Positions 5,890 to 12,150 of a stretch of DNA of 12,150 bases are shown piece by piece. The position numbers and the translations under genes are program-made. How positions within the stretch are numbered: position 1 is the first letter of the stretch; each line of letters starts with the position of its first letter. Under the pieces are notes generated by a model that had not been told where the DNA came from, searched no databases, and saw nothing but the letters and a program-made list of their open reading frames with translations. This DNA comes from Mageeibacillus sp. UBA5439. GTDB lineage: Bacteria; Bacillota; Clostridia; Saccharofermentanales; DTU023. The stretch is from the NCBI GenBank assembly GCA_002427505.1, contig DIRJ01000002.1:3910-16059 (forward strand), given 5' to 3'.

Positions 5890-6289
5890 TCATGCCGCCG
5901 TAGACATCCTTTAAGATTTTGTTATCCTTCTCTTCATCATTCATCCGTACCAGTCCCAAAAATTTGCGGCCAAAGCTGGGATCAGACTTGCTGATTTTCA
6001 AATACTTCAGCGCAGAATCCTGCAGGTGTTTATCAATTAGCTCCAGCCAGAGATCACCGGCGTCCTGCTCGATTTCAAGCAGCTCTTTCTGGTTAAAAAA
6101 TAAATTAATCTCTTTCGCAGCCCGCCTGCTGTTGCCTCGGCTCTGCCTGCCGGTACCAAACATATGAGAATAAATCCAGGGCAGGAGGAAACGGTCCCCG
6201 GCTTCCCCCTGCTTATTATTCAACTCAAAAAAGCGAAAGGCTTCCACACGTTTGTTTAGTTCATTTGTAATGGCTTCCTTGTCGTCCAC
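5729..6289 (-). CDS. Uncharacterised 186-residue protein, last gene of the polyamine/MATE/folate series
   Basis: I do not recognise this protein. It is hydrophilic, rich in acidic and basic residues, with no signal peptide, membrane segment or known motif. It is probably cytoplasmic and mostly helical. It starts at a GTG with a strong GAGGAG ribosome binding site 6 bases upstream, which supports a real gene. It lies 47 bases after the 5-formyltetrahydrofolate cyclo-ligase stop on the same strand, so it is probably the last member of that operon. Its C-terminal 53 residues are encoded opposite the end of the XRE regulator gene. An adaptor or small accessory role is possible, but nothing in the sequence indicates one. 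Confidence 0.72.
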   Translation of the reverse strand: MDDKEAITNELNKRVEAFRFFELNNKQGEAGDRFLLPWIYSHMFGTGRQSRGNSRRAAKEINLFFNQKELLEIEQDAGDLWLELIDKHLQDSALKYLKISKSDPSFGRKFLGLVRMNDEEKDNKILKDVYGGMITLLLDLPDFPYQALMVRALDESFLSVYPERQGEVDLWLQTLPDSAMREIFRR

Positions 6290-6336
6290 GGTATTCTCCT
6301 CTCTATACAGGAAAATAAATATCCTTAGTTTATCCT

Positions 6337-6939
6337 CTAAAACTCTTTGAACAGATAGATATTTTGGTCAGTAACCACTGCATCCAAAGATTCGTCGTAT
6401 GATCCGGTCGGGACGAAGTCAACTACCTGCTCTTCAAAACAGATGCCGACCCGCGGCACATCGGGGCTTAATTTTGCCAGCAGGCGATCATAATAACCAC
6501 CGCCAAAACCTAGACGATATCCATCCTTGCTGAACAGCAGTCCCGGAACCAGAATAAAGTCCAATTCGTCAACTTCCTTAATACGAGAAGGATTAATGCG
6601 CGGTTCAAGGATGCCGAGATCCGACTTTTCCAGTTCATCGTAGCCATGAAAAAGCGACAGAAGCAAATCATTGTTTTCCTTATCAACAATGGGAACATAG
6701 ACACGCTTGCCCGTAACCCGCATAATATCAATCAAATGATGGGTTTCTACTTCATCGCGGAAACTCATAAAAACACTTACGTTTTCTGCAATCATAAAAG
6801 GTTCCCACTGAAAAAGCCGGCGCTCAAGCTCTCTGGACTTTTGGGCACGCTCTTCGGCAGACAAGGCTGCCCGCACTTGCTTCCCTTTTTTGCGATACTC
6901 TTTTTTCAAAACAGATATGTCCTCTTTTTTTTCCATCAT
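6337..6939 (-). CDS. 5-formyltetrahydrofolate cyclo-ligase (MTHFS)
   Basis: This enzyme uses ATP to convert 5-formyltetrahydrofolate to 5,10-methenyltetrahydrofolate, returning a stable storage or inhibitory folate to one-carbon metabolism. The 200-residue length is typical. The N-terminus has the basic YRKKGKQVRAAL block (about 15-26). The signature FSKDGYRLGFGGGYYDRLL is at 136-154, with the nucleotide-binding glycine run at 144-148, and the C-terminal DAVVTDQNIY block is at about 186-195. GGAG lies 6 bases before the ATG. The gene starts 12 bases after the MATE transporter stop, so the two are almost certainly co-transcribed. A metabolic link between this folate enzyme and the polyamine genes upstream is not obvious; both touch S-adenosylmethionine economy only indirectly. 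Bacterial names for this gene vary (ygfA, fau, yqgN), so no symbol is given. Confidence 0.93.
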   Translation of the reverse strand: MMEKKEDISVLKKEYRKKGKQVRAALSAEERAQKSRELERRLFQWEPFMIAENVSVFMSFRDEVETHHLIDIMRVTGKRVYVPIVDKENNDLLLSLFHGYDELEKSDLGILEPRINPSRIKEVDELDFILVPGLLFSKDGYRLGFGGGYYDRLLAKLSPDVPRVGICFEEQVVDFVPTGSYDESLDAVVTDQNIYLFKEF

Positions 6940-6951
6940 AAGTAACTCCTT

Positions 6952-8337
6952 TTAAATACCGGCTTCTGTATTTTTTGCCTCTTTATATTCTTCGCTCTTC
7001 TCCGCTACAGGCAGCCAGTCAACTTTCTTCATATATATGATATAAGCGAGAAAGGTAATAATCCATGACAGCGGGTAGGCTAAGAGCATGAAATCAAATG
7101 TAGACTTAAAGGGCAGTATGCCATAAATCCAAAGTACACGAAAACCTGACATACAGATCAAGGTTACCAGCATCGGCACCATTGAGCGGCCGACTCCCCG
7201 CAGGGCACCGCCAAACACTTCATTGACTCCGAAAAGCCAATATAGACTCAGAATATATATCATAACCTGTATTGTATATTGGTTAACTTGTGGATCGGAG
7301 TTGAAAACTGCTGCCAGCGGTTTAGCAAAAATCAGGAAAAATGCGCTGAGGCCTCCGGCAAGTATCAGCACCAGAGCAACTGCCTGACGCAGACCTTTTT
7401 TTGCTCTTTCAATCTGTCCTGCGCCCACATTCTGACCAATGAAAGTCATTATAGCCAAAGATATAGCATTCAGAGTTACCCAGACAAAACCATCAATACG
7501 TCCCGCTGAAGCAAAACCAGCCACAGCCAGAGTTCCAAAACCATTGACAGCAGTTTGAATGATGACGTTAGATCCGGAAATCAGAACACTCTGAAGCCCG
7601 GCAGGCACTCCAATCTTTAACGCACGCTTGCCGACCGGCCCGTGGAAGGCGATATCACGCAGATAGAGACGATAGCTGCCTGTGGTTCTGCTTAAGCTGA
7701 GCAGGACCAGGACTGCAGAGAGAAACTGGGAAATAATAGTTGCCCAGGCAGCTCCCTGAACTCCCCATTTAAAGACCGCCACAAAGAGCAGATCAAGCAA
7801 AACATTTGCTAGCGAACTAACAGCAAGGAAATAAAAGGGCCTTTTCGAGTCACCTACTGAACGCAGAATTCCCGAACCCATGTTATAAAGCAAAGAAGGT
7901 ATAGCACCTACAAAAAATATCCGCAAGTAGCTGCTTGCTGCTTCCAGAATATCCGAAGGAGTATCCATTACCTGCAACAGAGGAGTGGAGAGAAGAAAGC
8001 CTGCAACAGATAAGACTACACCCGATATCAGGGCAATCGACATGGCCGAATGCACCATGCGATAGAGACCGTCTTCATCTTCTGCTCCATACATCTGCGC
8101 TACTACAACAGCGCAGCCGGTAGCCAGACCGACAAAAAAGCCAACCAGCATATTAGCAAGGGCTCCGGTCGCACCCACAGCAGCCTGAGCCTGAGTACCG
8201 GCAAATCTGCCAACAATCAAAAGATCCGCAGTATTGTAGAGCTGCTGCAGGAAGTTGCTCAGCATCAGAGGTAAAGCAAATATTAACAGTTGCTTCCAAA
8301 TAGTACCTTCGGTCAAACTTTCATTACGAATTTGCAT
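6952..8337 (-). CDS. MATE family multidrug/metabolite exporter
   Basis: This is a 461-residue, 12-helix transporter of the MATE family, which exports organic cations and other compounds using a sodium or proton gradient. The first helix region carries the family-typical LPLMLSNFLQQLYNTADLLI (22-41, D38 inside) followed by VGRFAG. The two halves show the expected internal repeat: GILRSVGDSKRPF at 156-168 and GALRGVGRSMVPM at 377-389, with GQNVGAGQIERAKKG (301-315) opening the second-half loop. The ATG at 8337 has GGAG 11 bases upstream, rather far; an in-frame CTG six bases earlier would be better spaced, preceded directly by a stop. It begins 15 bases after the stop of the decarboxylase gene, placing it in the polyamine series. 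A polyamine substrate is therefore a reasonable guess, but the sequence does not show the substrate. Confidence 0.93.
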   Translation of the reverse strand: MQIRNESLTEGTIWKQLLIFALPLMLSNFLQQLYNTADLLIVGRFAGTQAQAAVGATGALANMLVGFFVGLATGCAVVVAQMYGAEDEDGLYRMVHSAMSIALISGVVLSVAGFLLSTPLLQVMDTPSDILEAASSYLRIFFVGAIPSLLYNMGSGILRSVGDSKRPFYFLAVSSLANVLLDLLFVAVFKWGVQGAAWATIISQFLSAVLVLLSLSRTTGSYRLYLRDIAFHGPVGKRALKIGVPAGLQSVLISGSNVIIQTAVNGFGTLAVAGFASAGRIDGFVWVTLNAISLAIMTFIGQNVGAGQIERAKKGLRQAVALVLILAGGLSAFFLIFAKPLAAVFNSDPQVNQYTIQVMIYILSLYWLFGVNEVFGGALRGVGRSMVPMLVTLICMSGFRVLWIYGILPFKSTFDFMLLAYPLSWIITFLAYIIYMKKVDWLPVAEKSEEYKEAKNTEAGI

Positions 8338-8352
8338 CCGCAGTTAAACTCC

Positions 8353-9651
8353 TTAGCCTAATCTAGCCTTAAAATCCTGATAGGAAAAACTTTTCAGTGT
8401 CCGCACTGACTTATCTTCAGGATACACTCCAATCGCCGGCAAAGGCATGCCGTTGAAGGTATTATTTTTCACCATTGTGTAAATAGCCATATCCAGAAAA
8501 ACTATCCTATCACCGGGCAGGGGTGGCACAGCAAAAGAATAATCGCCGATAATATCTCCCGCCAGACATGTTGGTCCCGCTAAACGTATCTCATAGGGAA
8601 GTTCACCTGGAGCCGCAGCTTCATACCTGCGGGAAGCTTCGCTGCGACTTATAGCCTGTGTGAGGAAACACTTCGGCGTGTACGGCATTTCCAGAACATC
8701 AGGCATATGGCAGGCAGCTGACGTATCCAGAATAGCAGTTGTCTTTTCATTTTTCACCAGATCCAGCACTTCTGCTATCAAAAAGCCTGAATCCAGAGCG
8801 ATCGCTTCTCCCGGCTCCAGATAAAGCTCAGCACCGGTTGCCGCCTGCACACGCCTGATGCTGGCCAGGAGACTTGGAACATCGTAATCCGCCCGGGTTA
8901 TATGATGTCCGCCACCCAGGTTAACCCATTTCAGACCTTGCGGAAAAGCGCCGAAGTTTTCTGCAATCACATCCAGCGTATTCGCGAGAGCATCAGCATT
9001 TTGTTCACACAGTGAGTGAAAATGTATGCCTTCAATCCCTTCAAACAGTCCCTCTTTCACACCGTTTTTAAACTGTTCAGCTGAAACACCCAAACGTGAG
9101 CTTGGAGCCGCAGGATCATATATCTCCTGCTCAACCTCTGAATAGCCGGGATTGATCCGCAGGCCGGGAGAGATCTGTCTGTCTCCACAGAGATTGTGTT
9201 CCAGCAGGCGGTCGCGATATTTGGTCCATTGCTCAAAGCTATTGAAAACAATCTTGTCTGCAAGCCCCAGCAGCTTGTCAAATTCAGAGTCTTTGAAAGC
9301 AGGAGAATAAACATGCACTTCGCTGTCTTCACCCATTTCTTCACGACCCAGAAGGGCTTCATGAAGACCCGAGGCTGCGGTTCCGCTAAGATATTTGCCG
9401 ATCAGCGGGTAAAGCGGATAGCAGGCAAAGGCCTTCTGAGCCAGTAAAATCTTGCAATCAGCAGCATTCATGATAGCTTTTAAGAGACGCAAGTTATCTT
9501 CGAGCGCGCGCAGATCAATTAAATAATATGGTGTCGGGACATCAAACAGCGGCAAATCAGCCGCTGCCGGACGGTTGAGTTCTTTAAACAACTTGCGCGG
9601 ATTCAGAATGTCATCATCCTGTCCATACGTGCTTACATTATTCGTATTCAT
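8353..9651 (-). CDS. nspC: Carboxynorspermidine/carboxyspermidine decarboxylase
   Basis: This PLP enzyme of the alanine-racemase fold (the diaminopimelate decarboxylase-like group) removes the carboxyl group from carboxyspermidine or carboxynorspermidine, the last step of the aspartate-semialdehyde route to spermidine or norspermidine. Counting from the ATG at 9651 (432 residues), TPYYLID (40-46) opens the barrel and the PLP lysine is K73 in LLAQKAFA. HFH is at 210-212, GGGHHIT at 246-252 and EPGE at 279-282. GPTCLAGD (359-366) carries the catalytic C362, and IYTMVKNNTFNG is close to the C-terminus. Known family members begin about ten residues before TPYY-like motifs, so this protein has 35-40 extra N-terminal residues. 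The start is uncertain: an ATG at 9690 and a TTG at 9729 are also in frame, and none has a convincing ribosome binding site. The gene follows the dehydrogenase that makes its substrate. Confidence 0.92.
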   Translation of the reverse strand: MNTNNVSTYGQDDDILNPRKLFKELNRPAAADLPLFDVPTPYYLIDLRALEDNLRLLKAIMNAADCKILLAQKAFACYPLYPLIGKYLSGTAASGLHEALLGREEMGEDSEVHVYSPAFKDSEFDKLLGLADKIVFNSFEQWTKYRDRLLEHNLCGDRQISPGLRINPGYSEVEQEIYDPAAPSSRLGVSAEQFKNGVKEGLFEGIEGIHFHSLCEQNADALANTLDVIAENFGAFPQGLKWVNLGGGHHITRADYDVPSLLASIRRVQAATGAELYLEPGEAIALDSGFLIAEVLDLVKNEKTTAILDTSAACHMPDVLEMPYTPKCFLTQAISRSEASRRYEAAAPGELPYEIRLAGPTCLAGDIIGDYSFAVPPLPGDRIVFLDMAIYTMVKNNTFNGMPLPAIGVYPEDKSVRTLKSFSYQDFKARLG

Positions 9652-9755
9652 TCCTTTTTCTACCAGCGATTCATTTGCTATACTTCCCATAAAATCGGGC
9701 CAAGAATAACTCCCGGCCCGTAAATACAAAATCTTCCGGGAATTTCAGTGCTGTT

Positions 9756-10955
9756 CTATGGCACCAGGGTCGGCTGGCGATCTTCAACATAAGCCAGCCC
9801 AAATTTGTTCATTCCAGCCATGAAGGGATCCGGATCAAGCTCTTCGACATTAAAAACACCGGGCTGACGCCACTGTCCCTGTAAAACCAGAGAGGCACCG
9901 ATCATGGCGGGCACCCCTGTTGTGTATGAGACAGCCTGGGCACCTGTTTCCTTATAAGCTTCCTGATGATCTGAAATATTATAGAGACGGTATAGCTTTT
10001 TCTGACCGTCCTTCACCCCTTGGAAGATACAGCTGATATTAGTTTTGCCATGGGTTCGCGGGCCCAATGTTGCCGGGTCCGGCAAGACTGCCTTGAGAAA
10101 TTGCAGAGGAACAATCTGCTGACCCTGGAAGTCGATCGGTTCGATTGAAGTCATGCCGACGTTCTCCAGACATTTGAGATGGGTCAGGTAGCTTTCACCG
10201 AAAGTCATAAAAAAGCGCATCTTCTTTATGCCCGTAATATTTTCAGCCAGAGATTCCAGTTCCTCGTGATAAAGCAAATACATATCGCGCTCGCCCACTT
10301 CTTCAAAAGTGTAACTGCGCTTAATCTCCAGCGGCTCCGTCTCAATAAACTCTCCGTTTTCCCAGTAACGCCCCTTAGCTGTTACCTCACGAATATTGAT
10401 CTCGGGATTAAAATTTGTTGCAAAGGGATAACCGTGATCTCCGCCATTACAATCCAGAATATCGATCTGATGAATCTCGTCGAACTCATGCTTGAGGGCA
10501 TAAGCTGAATACACTCCGGTTACTCCGGGGTCAAAACCTGATCCTAAAATAGCTGTCAGCCCCGCAGCGCGGAAGCGATCACGATACGCCCATTGCCATT
10601 TGTACTCAAACTTCGCTGTGTCAAGCGGTTCATAATTAGCAGTATCCAGGTAATTAACACCGGCTTCCAGGCAGGCATCCATAATCGTCAGATCCTGATA
10701 AGGCAGTGCCAGATTGATTACCAGCTCCGGTTTATATTGATTAATCAGTTCTACCAGCTCCGGGACATTGTCCGCGTCCAGCTGAGCTGTTTCAATCTCA
10801 GTTCCTCGTCCGTCCAACTCAGCTTTGAGCCGGTCACATTTTGATTTGGTCCTGCTGGCTATCAGCAGATGGCTGAAAACTTCACTATTCTCAACACATT
10901 TGTATGCGCAAACCCGGGCTACACCTCCGGCTCCGATAATCATCGCTCTACTCAT
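9756..10955 (-). CDS. Carboxynorspermidine/carboxyspermidine dehydrogenase (saccharopine dehydrogenase family)
   Basis: This enzyme condenses putrescine (or diaminopropane) with aspartate semialdehyde and reduces the imine with NADPH, giving carboxyspermidine (or carboxynorspermidine). The 399-residue protein has an N-terminal Rossmann fold with GAGGVA (8-13) and an ASRTKSKCDRL block after strand 2 that fits phosphate binding of NADPH (R35). The catalytic-domain block GSGFDPGVTGVYSAYA is at about 138-152, and YTTGVPAMIGASLVL is at 344-358. These are hallmarks of the Lys1/Lys9-like family branch used in polyamine synthesis. The ATG at 10955 has a perfect AGGAGG 7 bases upstream. The frame stays open further, but only through the ribosome binding site, so the longer reading is rejected. 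The decarboxylase for its product follows. Sequence alone does not separate putrescine, diaminopropane or agmatine as the amine substrate. Confidence 0.92.
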   Translation of the reverse strand: MSRAMIIGAGGVARVCAYKCVENSEVFSHLLIASRTKSKCDRLKAELDGRGTEIETAQLDADNVPELVELINQYKPELVINLALPYQDLTIMDACLEAGVNYLDTANYEPLDTAKFEYKWQWAYRDRFRAAGLTAILGSGFDPGVTGVYSAYALKHEFDEIHQIDILDCNGGDHGYPFATNFNPEINIREVTAKGRYWENGEFIETEPLEIKRSYTFEEVGERDMYLLYHEELESLAENITGIKKMRFFMTFGESYLTHLKCLENVGMTSIEPIDFQGQQIVPLQFLKAVLPDPATLGPRTHGKTNISCIFQGVKDGQKKLYRLYNISDHQEAYKETGAQAVSYTTGVPAMIGASLVLQGQWRQPGVFNVEELDPDPFMAGMNKFGLAYVEDRQPTLVP

Positions 10956-11007
10956 CACAAAACCTCCTAAGCTTATCTTCAATAAAAATTTCTTTTTTAA
11001 AACTATT

Positions 11008-11035
11008 AATATACATTCTAATGCAAAAAAGCCAA
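11008..11035 (-). promoter_or_regulatory. Possible internal promoter before the dehydrogenase gene
   Basis: On the minus strand TTGGCT (plus 11030-11035) and TATATT (11008-11013) are spaced by 16 bases in an AT-rich stretch. This would start transcription about 50 bases before the dehydrogenase ATG. The 131-base gap is by far the largest in the series, so a second promoter is plausible, but the hexamers are imperfect. Confidence 0.3.
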
Positions 11036-11050
11036 GTCATGTTCAACTGG
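11025..11050 (-). terminator. Possible weak terminator after the ureohydrolase gene
   Basis: The minus strand has CCAGT, an 8-base loop, then ACTTGG (five pairs with one bulged base), followed by CTTTTTT. The stem is short and AT-containing, so it would be leaky. It could lower read-through from the ureohydrolase gene into the dehydrogenase gene. It overlaps the possible -35 element of the internal promoter. Confidence 0.3.
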
Positions 11051-11086
11051 AAATTTGGGCCTGTTTTTTCGGATGCACGTGAGAAC

Positions 11087-11959
11087 TTAAAGCAGGAGCA
11101 TCAGCTCGCGCAACAATTTAACCGCTACAGCAGTGGAGGCTCCCGCAGGATCAAGCAAAGGAGCCAGCTCCATTATGTCGCATCCGACGATATCCAGATC
11201 CTCCAGCTGATAGACAGCCGCCAGCAGCTCCTGACAGCTGACACCGCCCGGCTCTGCAGTCCCCGTCCCCGGCAGTACAGAAGGATCCAGCACATCCAGA
11301 TCCAGCGAAATATAGACAGGGGCTCTTCCGATATTTTTCACTGCCTCTCCAATTCCGCTTAAGTCAAAGGGATGAAAATCAAGTTTCTCTTCGGCAAAGG
11401 CGAATTCTTCAGCCAGACCCGAGCGAATCCCCAGAGAATGGATGCGCTTGTCACCCAGCAGCTCATAGATGCGCCGGATTACTGAAGCGTGTGAATTCCG
11501 GACTCCGAGATAATCCTCCCGCAGGTCCGTATGGGCGTCAAAATGCAGCAGATGCAAATCAGGATACGATGCCAGAAGAGCTGCTACAGCTGCCAGCGAT
11601 AAAGTGTGTTCGCCGCCAATCATCACCGGTATTTTGCCGGCTTGTGAAATAGCGGTACAGCTTTGGCGCACAAGGCGCAGTGCCTCTTCCGTTGACCCGA
11701 AAGGTAATTCCAGGTCGCCGGCATCATGCACTTTTTGCTCCTCCAGATCACGTTTCAGCTGAGGGCTCCAGCTTTCCAGCCCCCATGAATCACGGCGCAT
11801 TTCCGCAGGTGCGAAACGCGAACCGGGACGAAAAGAGCTGCTCGAGTCATAAGGAGCACCAAATACAACAATATTCGCTTCCTCCTCTGTAGCTGTGCAG
11901 CCACAGAAGCTTAAAAGTGCAGGACGCTCCTGCGGCGGCAAATGGTCGAACAGGGTCAT
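11087..11959 (-). CDS. speB: Agmatinase-family ureohydrolase
   Basis: Agmatinase hydrolyses agmatine to putrescine and urea with a binuclear manganese centre. The 290-residue protein is of normal length. Metal ligands are visible: H118 in GGEHTLS, D141, H143 and D145 in DAHTD, and D220 and D222 in SLDLDVLD. The SHAS motif (156-159) supplies the catalytic histidine and TAEPGG (234-239) is near the active site. The absence of an arginase-type SHGM-like guanidinium pocket and the polyamine neighbours favour agmatinase. The ATG has a GGAG site about 6 bases upstream. It starts 11 bases after the spermidine synthase stop, so the two are co-transcribed. An aminopropylagmatine or carboxyaminopropylagmatine ureohydrolase would look the same at this level and is a real alternative given the dehydrogenase/decarboxylase pair downstream. 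Confidence 0.9.
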   Translation of the reverse strand: MTLFDHLPPQERPALLSFCGCTATEEEANIVVFGAPYDSSSSFRPGSRFAPAEMRRDSWGLESWSPQLKRDLEEQKVHDAGDLELPFGSTEEALRLVRQSCTAISQAGKIPVMIGGEHTLSLAAVAALLASYPDLHLLHFDAHTDLREDYLGVRNSHASVIRRIYELLGDKRIHSLGIRSGLAEEFAFAEEKLDFHPFDLSGIGEAVKNIGRAPVYISLDLDVLDPSVLPGTGTAEPGGVSCQELLAAVYQLEDLDIVGCDIMELAPLLDPAGASTAVAVKLLRELMLLL

Positions 11960-11970
11960 ATCGTCACTCC

Positions 11971-12150
11971 TTACTCATCTATAAGTCTACCTTCTGCCAG
12001 CAATTCTCTGACATAAGTCGGCAGCAGGAATGCGCCTTTATGCAAATCGGAATTATAATAGCGCGTTTTAATATTGAATCTTTCCCAGCGAGCCGGATCG
12101 TGGTCGGCAATCGGATCGAGGCTGTCCGACATAAAGCCGAAGAGCCAGTG
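11971..12150 (-). CDS. speE: Spermidine synthase, C-terminal end only
   Basis: Only the last 59 residues are inside the window; the gene continues to the right. The end reads GFMSDSLDP ... RFNIKTRYYNSDLHKGAF, then LLPTYVRELL. This matches the C-terminal region of bacterial spermidine synthase, where a G-F-x-S-x-x-x-D-P block and a T-R/K-Y-Y-N-x-x-x-H-x-A-F-x-L-P block are conserved. The enzyme transfers an aminopropyl group from decarboxylated S-adenosylmethionine to putrescine. The catalytic aspartates and the SAM-binding domain lie outside, so the substrate cannot be judged. It ends with TAA at 11971-11973, 11 bases before the ureohydrolase start. A decarboxylated-SAM enzyme (speD) and perhaps an arginine decarboxylase would be expected further right. 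Confidence 0.88.
   Translation of the reverse strand, partial: HWLFGFMSDSLDPIADHDPARWERFNIKTRYYNSDLHKGAFLLPTYVRELLAEGRLIDE

Noticed and set aside
10956..10982. Longer dehydrogenase start
   Set aside because: The extra codons are the AGGAGG ribosome binding site itself, so this is a reading-frame artefact.

Overview
The window reads as an ordinary chromosomal stretch from a Gram-positive, clostridia-like member of the Bacillota. The support is strong AGGAGG-type ribosome binding sites, TadA, HflX, two zinc-ribbon membrane proteins of a style common in Clostridia, tight same-strand operons, and spermidine synthesis by the carboxyspermidine enzymes. The phylum is an inference; no rRNA or other marker is present. 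Nothing looks like an integrated phage, insertion sequence or CRISPR array.

Layout. Positions 1-1481 (minus) hold a large membrane-anchored zinc-ribbon protein whose C-terminus runs off the left edge. Positions 1482-1944 hold no full gene, but they are rich in RNA structure: a hairpin-studded leader for the first gene, a clear intrinsic terminator on the minus strand, two mutually exclusive stems, and a Shine-Dalgarno plus ATG that leads straight into a stop. A second zinc-ribbon membrane protein follows at 1945-2667 (minus), flanked by two copies of a 16-base direct repeat. On the plus strand tadA (tRNA adenosine deaminase) and a PlsC-type acyltransferase form a translationally coupled pair, which meets hflX (minus) tail to tail with overlapping stop codons. 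An XRE-type repressor (5410-5889, plus) is divergent from hflX across a short gap with two palindromes.

The right half (about 5729-12150) is one long minus-strand series, in transcription order: spermidine synthase (C-terminal end only), an agmatinase-family ureohydrolase, a carboxyspermidine/carboxynorspermidine dehydrogenase, the matching PLP decarboxylase, a MATE transporter, 5-formyltetrahydrofolate cyclo-ligase and an unrecognised 186-residue protein. The last gene overlaps the repressor gene tail to tail by 161 bp.

How the genes fit together. The ureohydrolase can supply putrescine from agmatine. The dehydrogenase and decarboxylase add an aminopropyl unit derived from aspartate semialdehyde, while SpeE adds one from decarboxylated SAM. 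Two chemically different spermidine routes therefore sit side by side, and a MATE transporter follows 15 bp after the decarboxylase. The most interesting points are this double route with a possible exporter, the unexplained structured RNA locus at about 1711-1866, and the long antisense overlap of the repressor with the last gene of the polyamine series.
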